Assembly: GCF_013112245.1 (NCBI RefSeq)
Contig: NZ_WVRN01000001.1
Coordinates: 3,290,501-3,354,500 of the forward strand
From: Ruegeria sp. HKCCD4315
Lineage (GTDB): Bacteria; Pseudomonadota; Alphaproteobacteria; Rhodobacterales; Rhodobacteraceae
Direction of reading: 5' to 3'
Length of the DNA: 64,000 bases
Position 1 is the stretch's first letter, and each line of letters starts with the position of its first letter. A model generated the notes under the pieces. It saw nothing but the letters and a program-made list of their open reading frames with translations, did not search any database and was not told where the DNA came from. The position numbers and the translations under genes were made by a program. Below are positions 37,043 through 46,803 of this stretch, piece by piece.

Positions 37043-37909
37043 TTACGAGCGAACCAGCTTTTCGTAATCTTCCGCAATCTCGCGGGTCAGGTCGCCCACT
37101 TCGAATGTATATTCGCCGATCTGCCCCACAGGCGTCACCTCGGCTGCGGTACCGGTCAGCCAGCATTGTTCGAAATCAGCCATCTCTTCTGGCTTGATGC
37201 GGCGTTCATGCACGGTGATGCCCTTGTCTTTCAGCATCTGAATGACTGTCTGACGCGTGATACCGTTCAAAAAGCAATCGGCCAGGGGTGTGTGAACCTC
37301 TCCATCCTTGACGAAAAACACGTTCGCACCGGTTGCTTCGGCCACATACCCGCGCCAGTCCATGAACAAGGCATCCGAGCAACCTTTGGCTTCGGCTTTG
37401 TGCTTCGAGATGGTGCAGATCATGTAAAGACCTGCGGCCTTGGCGTGAACCGGAATTGTTTCAGGGCTGGGGCGTTTCCATTCGGCAATGTCCAGCTTTG
37501 CGCCCTGCATCTTGGCATCGCCGTAATAAGCGCCCCAAGGCCAAACCGCGACAGCCATGCGCACCGGGTTCTTGGCCGATGCCACGCCCATATCTTCGCC
37601 CGAGCCGCGCCAGACCAGAGCACGCACATAGGCGTCTTTCAGACCGCTGGCTTTCAGCGCTTCTTCCTTCGCAGCTTCGATTTCATCGACCGAATAGGGC
37701 ATAGGCATATCCAGCGCTTCGGCTGAAGCGATCAGACGTTCGGAATGTTCGCGGCTTTTGAATATCTTGCCGTTATAGGCGCGCTCGCCTTCGAATACGG
37801 ACGACGCATAGTGCATAGCGTGGGTCAGAATATGGACATTGGCCTCACGCCAGGGCACCAGCTTGCCATCCAACCAAATGGTGCCATCACGATCATCATA
37901 CCCCGCCAT
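37043..37909 (-). CDS. ilvE: branched-chain amino acid aminotransferase
   Basis: Protein of 288 residues, fold-type IV PLP enzyme. Landmarks: VHILTHAMHYASSVFEGERAY, the lysine-containing HAKAAGLYMICTISKHKAEA that includes the PLP Lys region, FMDWRGYVAEATGANVFFVKDG and LNGITRQTVIQMLKDKGI, with GTAAEVTPVGQIG near the end. It catalyses the final transamination to Leu, Ile and Val. AGGAGG precedes ATG 37909. Confidence 0.95.
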   Translation of the reverse strand: MAGYDDRDGTIWLDGKLVPWREANVHILTHAMHYASSVFEGERAYNGKIFKSREHSERLIASAEALDMPMPYSVDEIEAAKEEALKASGLKDAYVRALVWRGSGEDMGVASAKNPVRMAVAVWPWGAYYGDAKMQGAKLDIAEWKRPSPETIPVHAKAAGLYMICTISKHKAEAKGCSDALFMDWRGYVAEATGANVFFVKDGEVHTPLADCFLNGITRQTVIQMLKDKGITVHERRIKPEEMADFEQCWLTGTAAEVTPVGQIGEYTFEVGDLTREIAEDYEKLVRS

Positions 37910-38068
37910 GCGAAACCTCCTGAACCGGGTTGAATTTGCGATTGTTGCGCCGCTTAGGTCCGATGCGGACATAATGTTGCGCAAAAACTGCGATTCGATA
38001 CCGCTCTACCCTTGGAATGTCAATAAGGCTGACATAAACTCGGCCCAGAGTAACGAATGAGGCGTACC

Positions 38069-38581
38069 ATGTCCGACATCCGCCCTGCCCCGCGTTACGG
38101 GGGCGAGAGCCTGTTGTTTTTGACCGATGAGCAATTGAGGCAGGGGATTGAGGCCATGTTCTTCGCCTATCGCGGATTTACCGCAGATCCTGACCGCATC
38201 CTGACCGAAATGGCCTATGGCCGCGCTCATCACAGGGCGATCCATTTCATCAACCGCGCGCCGGGCACGACGGTCAACAACTTGTTAGCGATCCTTGGAG
38301 TCACAAAGCAGTCTCTAAACAGGGTTTTGCGAACCTTGATCGAAGATGGGCTGGTGGAAAGCCGCGTTGGCACAGTGGACAAACGTGAACGCCACCTATT
38401 TCTGACAGAGAAGGGACAGGCGTTGGAAACCACTCTGTCCGATGCGCAGCGCGCCCGAATGCGCGCGGCCTACAAAGATGCCGGTCCCGAAGCCGTGGCC
38501 GGATTTCGCAAAGTGCTTGAAGCAATGATGGATGCTGATATGCGTCATGCCTATACGAAACTTCGGGATACGACCTCATGA
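38069..38581 (+). CDS. petP: MarR family regulator, PetP-like
   Basis: Protein of 170 residues. The winged-helix core has APGTTVNNLLAILGVTKQSLNRVLRTLIEDGLVESRVGTVDKRERHLFLTEKG in pattern, typical of MarR. The gene is fused by a 4-bp overlap to an OmpR-type regulator. In Rhodobacter capsulatus a MarR-like PetP and a response regulator PetR form the same pair, so I use that name. The ATG at 38069 has GAGG upstream; 38057 is in frame too. Confidence 0.8.
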   Translation: MSDIRPAPRYGGESLLFLTDEQLRQGIEAMFFAYRGFTADPDRILTEMAYGRAHHRAIHFINRAPGTTVNNLLAILGVTKQSLNRVLRTLIEDGLVESRVGTVDKRERHLFLTEKGQALETTLSDAQRARMRAAYKDAGPEAVAGFRKVLEAMMDADMRHAYTKLRDTTS

Positions 38582-39279
38582 GCGATATGGACGCCCATCT
38601 GCTGATTGTTGACGACGACGAGCGCATTCGCGATCTGCTCAAGAAATTCCTGATGCGAAACGGGTTTTTGGTCACGGCGGCTCGGGACGCGGCCCATGCG
38701 CGGCGGGTCCTGTCGGGTCTGGATTTCGACATGATCATTCTGGACGTGATGATGCCGGGCGAAGATGGTGTCAGCCTGACAAAATCGCTGCGAGAGACAC
38801 ATAGCACCCCCATCCTGCTTCTGACTGCCAAAGGGGAAACCGAACACCGGATTGCAGGGCTTGAGGCCGGGGCGGATGATTATCTGGCGAAGCCGTTCGA
38901 GCCAAAGGAACTTCTGCTGCGGATCAACGCAATTCTGCGCAGGATGCCGGAAACACCTGCCGAGGAAACGGCGGCAAAGATCCTCAACCTTGGCCCGATC
39001 AGATATGACATCGAGCGGGGCGAGATGTGGCAGGGTGAAGAGCCGGTACGTCTGACTGCAACGGAAAGCCAGTTGATGAAAATCTTCTCGGCCCAGCCCG
39101 GCGAACCGATCAGCCGCGCGAAGCTGGTCGAGGATCTGGGGCGCGACAAAGGCCAGGCGCAGGAACGCGCGGTGGACGTACAGATCACGCGCCTGCGGCG
39201 CAAGATCGAGCAGGATCCGAAACAACCCAGATATCTGCAAACCGTCCGCGGCGCAGGTTATATGCTGGCACCAGATTAA
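38578..39279 (+). CDS. petR: OmpR-family response regulator, PetR-like
   Basis: Protein of 233 residues. The receiver domain has the acidic pair DDDERIRDLL, the phospho-acceptor Asp in MIILDVMMPGEDG, T in LLTAKGE and the Lys in LAKPFEPKELL. The C-terminal winged helix ends DVQITRLRRKIEQDP...YLQTVRGAGYML. No sensor kinase gene is adjacent. R. capsulatus PetR is reported to be needed for respiratory and photosynthetic growth and sits by the bc1 operon; here petABC lies 12 kb away. Confidence 0.87.
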   Translation: MSDMDAHLLIVDDDERIRDLLKKFLMRNGFLVTAARDAAHARRVLSGLDFDMIILDVMMPGEDGVSLTKSLRETHSTPILLLTAKGETEHRIAGLEAGADDYLAKPFEPKELLLRINAILRRMPETPAEETAAKILNLGPIRYDIERGEMWQGEEPVRLTATESQLMKIFSAQPGEPISRAKLVEDLGRDKGQAQERAVDVQITRLRRKIEQDPKQPRYLQTVRGAGYMLAPD

Positions 39280-39283
39280 GCGT

Positions 39284-39302
39284 GCCGCTGCGCGGCGGTT
39301 TT
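39284..39302 (+). terminator. short GC-rich terminator after petR
   Basis: GCCGC/GCGGC stem with a TGC loop followed by GGTTTT. It starts 4 bp after the petR stop. Confidence 0.5.
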
Positions 39303-39348
39303 GTGCCTTCGGCGAAGGTATTTTTAGCCAGATGAACAGGGGACCCCG

Positions 39349-40275
39349 ATGACAACTGCCCTTTTGACCCATGCCGATTGTCTGGGCCATGTGACACCTG
39401 ACGGTCACCCCGAACGAGTGGCGCGGCTGGAACATATCCTGCACGCCTTGGAAGGGTTGGACCTGAAATGGGTGACCGCTCCGTTGGCGGCAGATGACGA
39501 TCTGCTGCGGGTGCATCCGGAAGGTTACATTCGCGATATTCGATCCACGCGCCCGTCTGAGGGGTTTGCGCAGATTGACGGGGATACGTTCATGTCACCG
39601 GGCTCGGTAGACGCCGCCTATCGTGCTGCGGGCGCTGTTGTCCGGGCCGTTGATCTGGTGCTGAGCGGAGATGTGTCGAACGCGTTCTGCGCCATTCGCC
39701 CACCGGGGCACCATGCGGAAACAGATACTGCAATGGGGTTTTGCTTGTTCGGCAATGCGGCATTGGCCGCGAAACATGCGCTGGACCACCACAGGCTGAA
39801 CCGTGTCGCCGTTGTCGATTTCGATGTTCATCACGGCAATGGAACACAGGACCTGCTGTGGGATGAAGCGCGCGCGCTGGTTGTTACCAGCCAGCAGATG
39901 CCCCTCTGGCCCGGATCGGGACGCCCGGATGAGACGGGGGTTCACGATACGGTTCTGAATATCCCGCTGGCTCCGGGCAGCGGCGGGGCCGAGATGCGCG
40001 CCGCGTACGAGTCCCAGGCGTTTCCGCGCTTGCGGGCGTTCAACCCCGATCTGATTATCATTTCCGCAGGGTTTGACGCCCATCAGGACGACCCGCTGGC
40101 CAATCTGAACTGGTCCACCGGCGACTTCGCGTGGATCACAGCCGAGCTGTGCAAGATCGCTGACGAGGTTTGTGACGGTCGTATCGTCTCGACTCTGGAA
40201 GGCGGGTATGATCTGAACGCATTGGCCGCGGCCACACGCGCCCATGTGGAAGAATTGATGAAGGCAGCACGATGA
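39349..40275 (+). CDS. histone deacetylase family hydrolase
   Basis: Protein of 308 residues. Zn-hydrolase signatures of the HDAC/acetylpolyamine amidohydrolase family: AIRPPGHHAETDTAMGFCLFGN, VAVVDFDVHHGNGTQDL with metal ligands Asp and His, IISAGFDAHQDDPLANL with the third metal Asp, and STLEGGYDLNAL. Deacetylation of proteins or small acetylated amines is expected; the substrate is unknown. It overlaps xseB by 4 bp, starting the xseB-ispA-dxs operon. Confidence 0.93.
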   Translation: MTTALLTHADCLGHVTPDGHPERVARLEHILHALEGLDLKWVTAPLAADDDLLRVHPEGYIRDIRSTRPSEGFAQIDGDTFMSPGSVDAAYRAAGAVVRAVDLVLSGDVSNAFCAIRPPGHHAETDTAMGFCLFGNAALAAKHALDHHRLNRVAVVDFDVHHGNGTQDLLWDEARALVVTSQQMPLWPGSGRPDETGVHDTVLNIPLAPGSGGAEMRAAYESQAFPRLRAFNPDLIIISAGFDAHQDDPLANLNWSTGDFAWITAELCKIADEVCDGRIVSTLEGGYDLNALAAATRAHVEELMKAAR

Positions 40276-40514
40276 CCGATACCCCAGTTGAGCAGATGAC
40301 ATTCGAGCAGGCCATGAAAGAGCTTGAGGCCGTTGTGGGCCAGCTTGAACGCGGCGATGTGGCGTTGGATCAGTCGATCGCGCTGTATGAACGCGGTGCG
40401 GCCCTGAAGAAACGGTGCGAGGACGAGTTGAAGCGGGCTGAAGAGAAAGTGGCCGCCATCACTCTGGATGCCACGGGGCAGCCCACCGGGACCACGCCTG
40501 TCGACGGTCAGTAA
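40272..40514 (+). CDS. xseB: exodeoxyribonuclease VII small subunit
   Basis: Protein of 80 residues: TFEQAMKELEAVVGQLERGD, then LDQSIALYERGAALKKRCEDEL, the two-helix XseB signature. It binds the large subunit XseA to form ExoVII, which cuts single-stranded DNA to oligonucleotides. The stop is directly followed by the ispA ATG (TAAATG). Confidence 0.95.
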   Translation: MTDTPVEQMTFEQAMKELEAVVGQLERGDVALDQSIALYERGAALKKRCEDELKRAEEKVAAITLDATGQPTGTTPVDGQ

Positions 40515-41381
40515 ATGTTTCGCGAAAGACTGGCGCAGGATGCAGCGCGCATTCAGGCTCACTTTGACCTGATTCTGGGCGCGCTGGACGATATCGACGT
40601 CACGCGGGCCATGGCCTATGCAACGCAAGGCGGAAAACGGTTGCGCGGTTTTTTGGTGCAGGAAAGCGCGCGCTTGCATGATGTGGATGTGGGCAGTTCG
40701 ATCTGGCCCGCAACGGGGATCGAAGCGCTACACGCTTATTCTTTGGTCCATGATGACCTGCCCTGCATGGATGATGATGATCTGCGGCGGGGGCGGCCCA
40801 CTGTTCACGTGAAATGGAACGAAGGAACCGGGGTGTTGGCCGGCGATGCGTTGCAGACCCTGGCGTTTGAGCTGTGCACTCGACCCGAAGTCGGCGATGC
40901 GCAAATTCGTGCAGAATTGGCTCTGACTCTGGCCCAAGCCAGCGGGGCGCAAGGCATGGTTCTGGGTCAGGCGCTGGATATCGCAGCCGAAACAGCGGCT
41001 ACACCTTTGACACTGGAACAAATCACCCATCTGCAGGCAGGCAAGACAGGTGCGTTGATCGAATGGTCCGTCTGCGCAGGAGCGCGGTTGGCACAAGCCG
41101 ATCCGACCCCTCTGCGTGATTATGCCCAAGCTCTTGGACTTGCCTTTCAGATTGCTGACGACATTTTGGATGTTGAAGGTGATGCCGAAAAGGCCGGAAA
41201 ACGGCTGCAAAAGGACGCCGATGCAGGCAAAGCGACCTTTGTTTCGCTTTTGGGTCTTGAGGCGGCCAAATCCCGCGCGACAGAGCTGGTTGAAACGGCC
41301 TGTGCTGCGTTGGATGGGTACGGTGCGTCAGCAGAAACCTTGAAGGACGCCGCCCGCTTCGTTATTGCCCGGGACAGCTAA
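40515..41381 (+). CDS. ispA: polyprenyl (geranyl/farnesyl) diphosphate synthase
   Basis: Protein of 288 residues. Both Asp-rich motifs are present: the first in [17 protein letters not shown] and the second in [26 protein letters not shown], a basic substrate-binding motif, is near residue 40. The residues ahead of the first motif ([12 protein letters not shown]) suit a short-chain farnesyl-length product. Directly between xseB and dxs, a conserved neighbourhood in proteobacteria. Confidence 0.95.
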   Translation: MFRERLAQDAARIQAHFDLILGALDDIDVTRAMAYATQGGKRLRGFLVQESARLHDVDVGSSIWPATGIEALHAYSLVHDDLPCMDDDDLRRGRPTVHVKWNEGTGVLAGDALQTLAFELCTRPEVGDAQIRAELALTLAQASGAQGMVLGQALDIAAETAATPLTLEQITHLQAGKTGALIEWSVCAGARLAQADPTPLRDYAQALGLAFQIADDILDVEGDAEKAGKRLQKDADAGKATFVSLLGLEAAKSRATELVETACAALDGYGASAETLKDAARFVIARDS

Positions 41382-41397
41382 GCCAGGAACGCGCCAT

Positions 41398-43326
41398 ATG
41401 TCTGACCGACCCAATACGCCCTTGCTGGACCTTGTGAACCGCCCTGCGGATCTCAAGCAGTTTTCGGACGCGCAGTTGCATCAGCTGGCGCAGGAATTGC
41501 GGGCCGAGACAATCTCGGCCGTGTCCGTGACGGGCGGGCACCTTGGGGCTGGTCTTGGCGTGGTCGAACTGACAACAGCGCTGCACGCAGTGTTCGATAC
41601 GCCGCGCGACAAGATCATTTGGGACGTGGGCCATCAGTGCTATCCCCACAAAATCCTGACCGAGCGGCGCGATCGTATTCGCACATTGCGGATGAAGGAT
41701 GGGTTGAGCGGGTTCACCAAGCGCAGCGAAAGCCCTTATGACCCGTTCGGCGCAGCACATTCCAGCACTTCGATCAGTGCAGCACTTGGTTTTGCTGTGG
41801 CGCGCGATCTGGGAGGTGTCACACCCGAAGGGCTGGGCGATGCGATTGCTGTGATCGGCGATGGCTCGATGTCTGCAGGCATGGCATTTGAAGCGATGAA
41901 CAACGCAGGCCATCTGGGCAAGCGACTGATCGTCATTCTGAACGACAACGAGATGAGCATTGCGCCACCTGTGGGCGCCTTGTCCAATTATCTGTCCCGT
42001 ATCTATGCAGAAGAGCCGTTCCATGACCTGAAAGCCGCCGCAAAAGGCGCGGTTTCGCTGCTGCCCGAGCCCTTCCGCGAAGGCGCCAAACGTGCCAAGG
42101 AAATGCTGAAAGGCATGGCCGTCGGCGGCACGCTGTTCGAAGAGCTTGGTTTTTCTTACCTAGGCCCCATCGACGGGCATGATCTGGATCAGTTGCTGCC
42201 TGTGCTGCGGACCGTCAAGGCGCGGGCGACCGGTCCGATCCTGATCCATGTTCTGACCAAGAAAGGCAAAGGATACGCCCCGGCCGAGCAAGCCCGTGAC
42301 AGGGGTCACGCAACGGCCAAATTTGATGTGGTGACGGGTGAGCAGAAAAAGGCACCCTCCAACGCGCCCTCTTACACGTCCGTCTTTGGCAAAACCTTGG
42401 TGGATGAAGCTGCGCGAGACGACAAGATCGTTGCCGTGACCGCCGCCATGCCAGACGGTACCGGTCTGAACCTGTTTGCCGAACGCTACCCGTCGCGCTG
42501 TTTCGATGTTGCGATTGCCGAGCAGCATGGCGTGACATTCTCGGCTGCACTGGCCGCCGGAGGGATGAAACCATTCTGCGCCATGTATTCGACCTTTCTT
42601 CAGCGCGGTTATGATCAGGTGGTGCACGATGTTGCGATTCAGCGTCTGCCCGTCCGCTTCGCCATTGACCGCGCAGGTCTGGTGGGTGCCGACGGAGCCA
42701 CCCATGCCGGATCGTTCGATATTGCGTATTTGTCCAACCTACCGGGTATGGTCGTCATGGCAGCTGCCGACGAAGCCGAGCTGATGCATATGGTGGCCAC
42801 CGCTGTTGCGCACAACGATGGGCCGATTGCGTTCCGCTACCCGCGTGGCGAAGGCGTTGGCGTCGACCTTCCAGAGCGCGGTGAAGTGCTTGAGATCGGC
42901 AAAGGCCGCGTGATCCAGAAAGGCGCGCGCGTGGCACTGCTTTCGTTCGGTACCCGATTGTCTGAGGTGCAGAAAGCCGCCGAATCCCTTGCGGGCAAGG
43001 GCATCACCCCAACCATCGCCGACGCCCGCTTTGCCAAACCTCTGGACCGCGACCTGATCCTGGATCTGGCCGCCAACCACGAGGCTCTGATCACCATCGA
43101 AGAAGGCGCGATTGGCGGCTTTGGCAGCCATGTCGCACAGCTTTTGGCGGAGGAAGGCGTTCTTGATCAAGGGCTGAAATACCGCTCGATGGTCTTGCCC
43201 GATACGTTCATCGATCAGGCCAGCCCAGCGGACATGTATGCCGTGGCCGGCATGAACGCCGAACAGATCGAAGCCAAGGTTCTGGACGTTTTGGGCGTTG
43301 CATCAATCGGGGAAAAGCGCGCTTGA
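41398..43326 (+). CDS. dxs: 1-deoxy-D-xylulose-5-phosphate synthase
   Basis: Protein of 642 residues, normal length. It makes DXP from pyruvate and glyceraldehyde-3-phosphate with TPP, the entry to the MEP pathway. Visible: [16 protein letters not shown], the TPP motif [20 protein letters not shown]...[24 protein letters not shown], and [21 protein letters not shown] 41398 lies 16 bp after the ispA stop; an earlier in-frame ATG overlaps ispA. Confidence 0.97.
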   Translation: MSDRPNTPLLDLVNRPADLKQFSDAQLHQLAQELRAETISAVSVTGGHLGAGLGVVELTTALHAVFDTPRDKIIWDVGHQCYPHKILTERRDRIRTLRMKDGLSGFTKRSESPYDPFGAAHSSTSISAALGFAVARDLGGVTPEGLGDAIAVIGDGSMSAGMAFEAMNNAGHLGKRLIVILNDNEMSIAPPVGALSNYLSRIYAEEPFHDLKAAAKGAVSLLPEPFREGAKRAKEMLKGMAVGGTLFEELGFSYLGPIDGHDLDQLLPVLRTVKARATGPILIHVLTKKGKGYAPAEQARDRGHATAKFDVVTGEQKKAPSNAPSYTSVFGKTLVDEAARDDKIVAVTAAMPDGTGLNLFAERYPSRCFDVAIAEQHGVTFSAALAAGGMKPFCAMYSTFLQRGYDQVVHDVAIQRLPVRFAIDRAGLVGADGATHAGSFDIAYLSNLPGMVVMAAADEAELMHMVATAVAHNDGPIAFRYPRGEGVGVDLPERGEVLEIGKGRVIQKGARVALLSFGTRLSEVQKAAESLAGKGITPTIADARFAKPLDRDLILDLAANHEALITIEEGAIGGFGSHVAQLLAEEGVLDQGLKYRSMVLPDTFIDQASPADMYAVAGMNAEQIEAKVLDVLGVASIGEKRA

Positions 43327-43581
43327 GCTGCGCGCATTGGTCTGGTGACTTCCTCCGACGCAAGTGGGATGCGTGCTATGAGGATTGTGCCGATTGAAGT
43401 GTTCTTAGTGGAAGGAGTATCGGCGCTCCCAGTTCGTCGGTCGAAATTGTTTCACTGCAAATAAACAAACCTTAGCCGCTCCGTTGAACATAGGCGCTGA
43501 AAAAGCAGCTTAAACCTCTTCGTTGTCAGCAAAAAAATATGTCTGCCCCCGTTCAACTATCGGAGACGCCTTACCGTTAGA

Positions 43582-44397
43582 TCACACCTCGTCGGGCGGC
43601 ACGGCCCGCTGGTACAGGTGCCACGTGGTGTGGCCAAGGATCGGCAGAGTAAAGATCAGGCCCAAAAATGCGGGAACCAGCGATATCAGCATGGTAAACG
43701 AGATGATTGCTGCCCACGTGAGCATGACCACAGGGCTTTCCCTGACAACGCGGACAGAGGTGAGCATCGCAGAAACGAAATTGGTTTCCCGGTCCAGCAA
43801 CATCGGCATGGCGACAACGGTCACCGTGAACAGGGCTGCTGACAGAAACGCGCCGACGCAGGTGCCAATGGCCAAGAAGGTCCAACCTTGCGGCGTGAAT
43901 AACACAGTATTCAAAAACCCGTCGAAATCGGAAAAGGATGCATTCTGAAGGATGATCGCCAACCAAAGCCGCACCTGATAAACCCACACCCAAAAAATGA
44001 ACAAGGTCACAAAGGCCATCCAGCCCATTTCGCGCTTGCGTTGATCGGCCATGACCGTAAGGATTTCGGACCACCCGAAACTTTCCCCATTTTGCAAGCG
44101 GCGCGACATTTCATAAAGCCCGGCAGCGGCGAACGGCGCGACCAGCGGAAATCCTACAATTGCAGGAATGATCATCCAGATCTTGCCCAGCCAAACCAGG
44201 GCCCAAACCAACAGAAGCCCGAAAACTGTATAGAACAGGCCGAAAAAGCCGCTCATGACAGGGCGTGCCAGAAAATCGGAAAACCCAGCCTTAAGCGCTG
44301 CGGTGATGTCATCCGCTGTCACTTTGTTGACCGTGGGCATGGATTGCTGCGGTGTCAGGTTGTCTGGTGGTGTGGAACCTGCGGTCTTGGATGTCAT
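43582..44397 (-). CDS. DUF2189 family membrane protein
   Basis: Protein of 271 residues with about six hydrophobic helices. DUF2189 features: an N-terminal soluble part, then ALKAGFSDFLARPVMSGFFGLFYTVFGLLL, PAIVGFPLVAPFAAAGLYEMSRRLQNGE, and a C-terminal SVRVVRESPVVMLTWAAIIS with ILGHTTWHLYQRAV. An internal GVP/transport role is not known. GGAGG precedes ATG 44397. Confidence 0.85.
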   Translation of the reverse strand: MTSKTAGSTPPDNLTPQQSMPTVNKVTADDITAALKAGFSDFLARPVMSGFFGLFYTVFGLLLVWALVWLGKIWMIIPAIVGFPLVAPFAAAGLYEMSRRLQNGESFGWSEILTVMADQRKREMGWMAFVTLFIFWVWVYQVRLWLAIILQNASFSDFDGFLNTVLFTPQGWTFLAIGTCVGAFLSAALFTVTVVAMPMLLDRETNFVSAMLTSVRVVRESPVVMLTWAAIISFTMLISLVPAFLGLIFTLPILGHTTWHLYQRAVPPDEV

Positions 44398-44672
44398 GAC
44401 ACATTCCTCCCAAAGCAGAGCGCCGCGCTGATCCGTTGACCGACAAACCCAGCGGTGAACAGATACCAATCCTCCTAAGACAAGCATGCCTTACGCAAGG
44501 TATTGGGGCAAGGTCGGGATACGGTCGACACCCGCGTGCAGGCCGCCTGCGGGCATAGGGAAATGAACCTTTTCACAAAGAACCTTAGGTCGACGCCTTT
44601 GCAACCGAGGCTCCTCAAACGTGAAAACGAACACGAATTCAATACGGGCTCTTTTGAGAAACACGAGAAGAG

Positions 44673-44748
44673 TGGTGCCTCAAGAGGGACTCGAACCCCC
44701 GACCTTGTCCTTACGAAGGACCTGCTCTACCAGCTGAGCTATTGAGGC
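44673..44748 (-). tRNA. tRNA-Thr (anticodon CGT)
   Basis: Minus-strand cloverleaf, CCA encoded (44673-44675). Acceptor GCCTCAA/TTGAGGC pairs fully. D-arm GCTCAGCTGGTAGAGC, anticodon loop TTCGTAA with CGT, T-arm TTCGAGT. The first pair of the anticodon stem (27-43) is a G-A mismatch; the other four are paired. Confidence 0.95.
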
Positions 44749-44960
44749 AATCTTTTGCAGCCGGAACTGGTTCTGTCCAGGTGCGATGGGTCATTTAAAC
44801 CCTCACTCTGATGCCTGCAAGTCCAGATACATCCGCTTTTAACGTACCGCACCAAAGTGCTGATGGGAGGCAAGAAGAGGCCACCCATATGGTGGAAACT
44901 GCGTTCTGTGAATTTTTTGTAACGTCAGTCGGTTCAAATTGACTCACTGCTTTTATTTCA

Positions 44961-44976
44961 ATATTTCATGAAATAT
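44961..44976. promoter_or_regulatory. candidate ArsR operator
   Basis: A perfect 16-bp palindrome, ATATTTCA/TGAAATAT, ends on the first two bases of the arsRC start codon (44975). A -35-like TTGACT (44939-44944) and a TATTTC with 17-bp spacing would put the -10 inside the palindrome, so a bound repressor would block the polymerase. Confidence 0.7.
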
Positions 44977-45808
44977 GATAGAACAGATTACCGATCAACT
45001 GGCTATTCTTGGCCACCCGCAGCGTATCACCGTGTTTCGCATGTTAGTGCGACGGTTTCCTGACAGCGTGCCTGCTGGGGAACTGGCGTCTGAACTGGGG
45101 ATCAAGCCCAGCACCATGTCAAATTATCTGAACGCGCTGCAACGGTCGGGCCTTGTGACGCAAGTGCGCCTCGGAACATCCCTGCGCTATTCGATAGATA
45201 TGGCTAACGTGCAGAAAATGTTTGATTTTCTGATTGTGAACTGCTGCCGTGGCCGACCTGATCTTTGTATGCCTTCAACCAAGGGAAGTGAGACGATGAC
45301 TGACCGGAAGTTCAACGTGCTGTTCATTTGCGTGGGCAATTCCGCCCGCTCAATCTTTGCCGAATCTCTGTTGCGGGAAATTGGTGGTGACCGGTTCAAT
45401 GTCTTTTCCGCCGGAACACAGCCTTTTTCCCAGTTGAACCCGTTTGCGGTTCAGGTCCTGCAAGACAAGGGTCACGATACGTCGGTTCTGCGGTCAAAAA
45501 ATGTATCCGAGTTTTCAGGGCCGGACGCGCCTGATCTGGATTTTGTTTTCACGGTCTGCAACCAGGCCGCAAATGAGGAATGCCCCGCTTGGGAAGGTCA
45601 ACCGATCAGCGGTCACTGGGGCATGGTCGATCCGGTCAAGGCGGGCGGCACTGACGCCGAAAAAAGCCTGGCTTTTCAAAACGCTTACGGCGCGCTGAAG
45701 CGTCGGATTCAAGCCTTTACATCGCTGCCGGTCGAAAGCCTCGATCGGATCGCATTGCAATCCGCTGTCGACGACATCGGGCGAACATCCTTTGAGGACG
45801 TAAAATGA
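44975..45808 (+). CDS. ArsR repressor fused to low-molecular-weight arsenate reductase
   Basis: Protein of 277 residues in two parts. Residues 1-105 are an ArsR-type winged helix with a C-terminal metal site [10 protein letters not shown] (C90, C91, C97). The CC-N5-C spacing matches the As(III) site described for the Acidithiobacillus ArsR. Residues 112-277 are an ArsC of the phosphotyrosine-phosphatase type with P-loop CVGNSARS (C119-S126) and a second Cys pair in [10 protein letters not shown] for reduction. One protein thus senses arsenite and reduces arsenate. It overlaps the next gene by 4 bp. Confidence 0.92.
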   Translation: MIEQITDQLAILGHPQRITVFRMLVRRFPDSVPAGELASELGIKPSTMSNYLNALQRSGLVTQVRLGTSLRYSIDMANVQKMFDFLIVNCCRGRPDLCMPSTKGSETMTDRKFNVLFICVGNSARSIFAESLLREIGGDRFNVFSAGTQPFSQLNPFAVQVLQDKGHDTSVLRSKNVSEFSGPDAPDLDFVFTVCNQAANEECPAWEGQPISGHWGMVDPVKAGGTDAEKSLAFQNAYGALKRRIQAFTSLPVESLDRIALQSAVDDIGRTSFEDVK

Positions 45809-46803
45809 CAACCTACGCACTAAACGGCCTTGGCCGGATGGGAAAGCTTGCGCTGAAGCCTTTGCTGGAACGGGGCGCAAAAATCGCGTGGATCAACGAT
45901 GCTGTTGGTGATCCCGAAATGCATGCGCATCTGTTGGAATTCGACACCGTGCATGGGCGTTGGGATGCGGAATTCAGCCACGATGCCAATAGCATCACTG
46001 TGAACGGAACGCATCTGCCATACATCGGCACCACAGACCTGACTGCTCTGCCTTTGGATGGCGTCGATGTGGTGATCGATTGCACAGGCGTGTTCAAAAC
46101 CGAGGCGAAGCTATCCCCTTACTTCGACGCTGGCGTGAAGAAAGTGGTGGTTTCCGCCCCGGTCAAGGACGGCCCGACGGCGAATATTGTCGTGGGTGTG
46201 AACGACGACACCTATGATCCTGCCGCCCACAAGATCGTGACCGCCGCATCCTGCACAACCAACTGCCTGGCACCGGTTGTCAAAGTCATTCACGAAAACC
46301 TTGGTATCCGCCATGGGTCGATGACGACGATCCACGATGTAACCAATACGCAAACCATCGTAGACCGGCCTGCCAAAGACCTGCGCCGCGCACGGTCTGC
46401 CCTGAATTCACTGATCCCAACCACCACTGGCTCGGCGACGGCGATCACGCTGATCTATCCCGAACTCAAAGGGCGTCTGAACGGCCATGCGGTGCGGGTG
46501 CCTTTGCTGAACGCATCGCTGACCGATTGCGTGTTCGAAGTCGAGCGGGAAACGACAGCCGAAGAAGTCAACGCCTTCTTCAAAGCAGCCGCCGAAGGTG
46601 AGTTGAAGGGTATTCTGGGTTACGAGACGCGCCCGTTGGTTTCGACCGACTACACCAATGATGAACGATCATCGATTGTGGATGCGCCCTCGACAATGGT
46701 GGTGAACGGGACGCAGGTGAAAATCTACGCCTGGTATGACAACGAAATGGGCTATGCGCATCGTCTGGTGGATGTGGCCTTTATGGTTGGGGCAACGCTG
46801 TGA
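45805..46803 (+). CDS. ArsJ-associated glyceraldehyde-3-phosphate dehydrogenase
   Basis: Protein of 332 residues. GAPDH features: the catalytic Cys in [14 protein letters not shown], the NAD fold at [14 protein letters not shown] and the C-terminal [14 protein letters not shown]. In operons with arsJ this enzyme is known to use arsenate in place of phosphate, forming 1-arseno-3-phosphoglycerate, which ArsJ exports. It lies between the arsR-arsC fusion and arsJ with 4-bp overlaps to both. A housekeeping role cannot be ruled out but is less likely. Confidence 0.93.
   Translation: MTTYALNGLGRMGKLALKPLLERGAKIAWINDAVGDPEMHAHLLEFDTVHGRWDAEFSHDANSITVNGTHLPYIGTTDLTALPLDGVDVVIDCTGVFKTEAKLSPYFDAGVKKVVVSAPVKDGPTANIVVGVNDDTYDPAAHKIVTAASCTTNCLAPVVKVIHENLGIRHGSMTTIHDVTNTQTIVDRPAKDLRRARSALNSLIPTTTGSATAITLIYPELKGRLNGHAVRVPLLNASLTDCVFEVERETTAEEVNAFFKAAAEGELKGILGYETRPLVSTDYTNDERSSIVDAPSTMVVNGTQVKIYAWYDNEMGYAHRLVDVAFMVGATL

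Noticed and set aside
38551..39516. 321-residue frame antisense to petR and HDAC
   Set aside because: It spans the petR-HDAC gap but shows no domain; both plus-strand genes are certain.
44503..44745. 80-residue frame over tRNA-Thr
   Set aside because: It is the antisense reading of the tRNA region; the tail RGTRTPDLVLTKDLLYQLSY is the usual translation of a tRNA complement.
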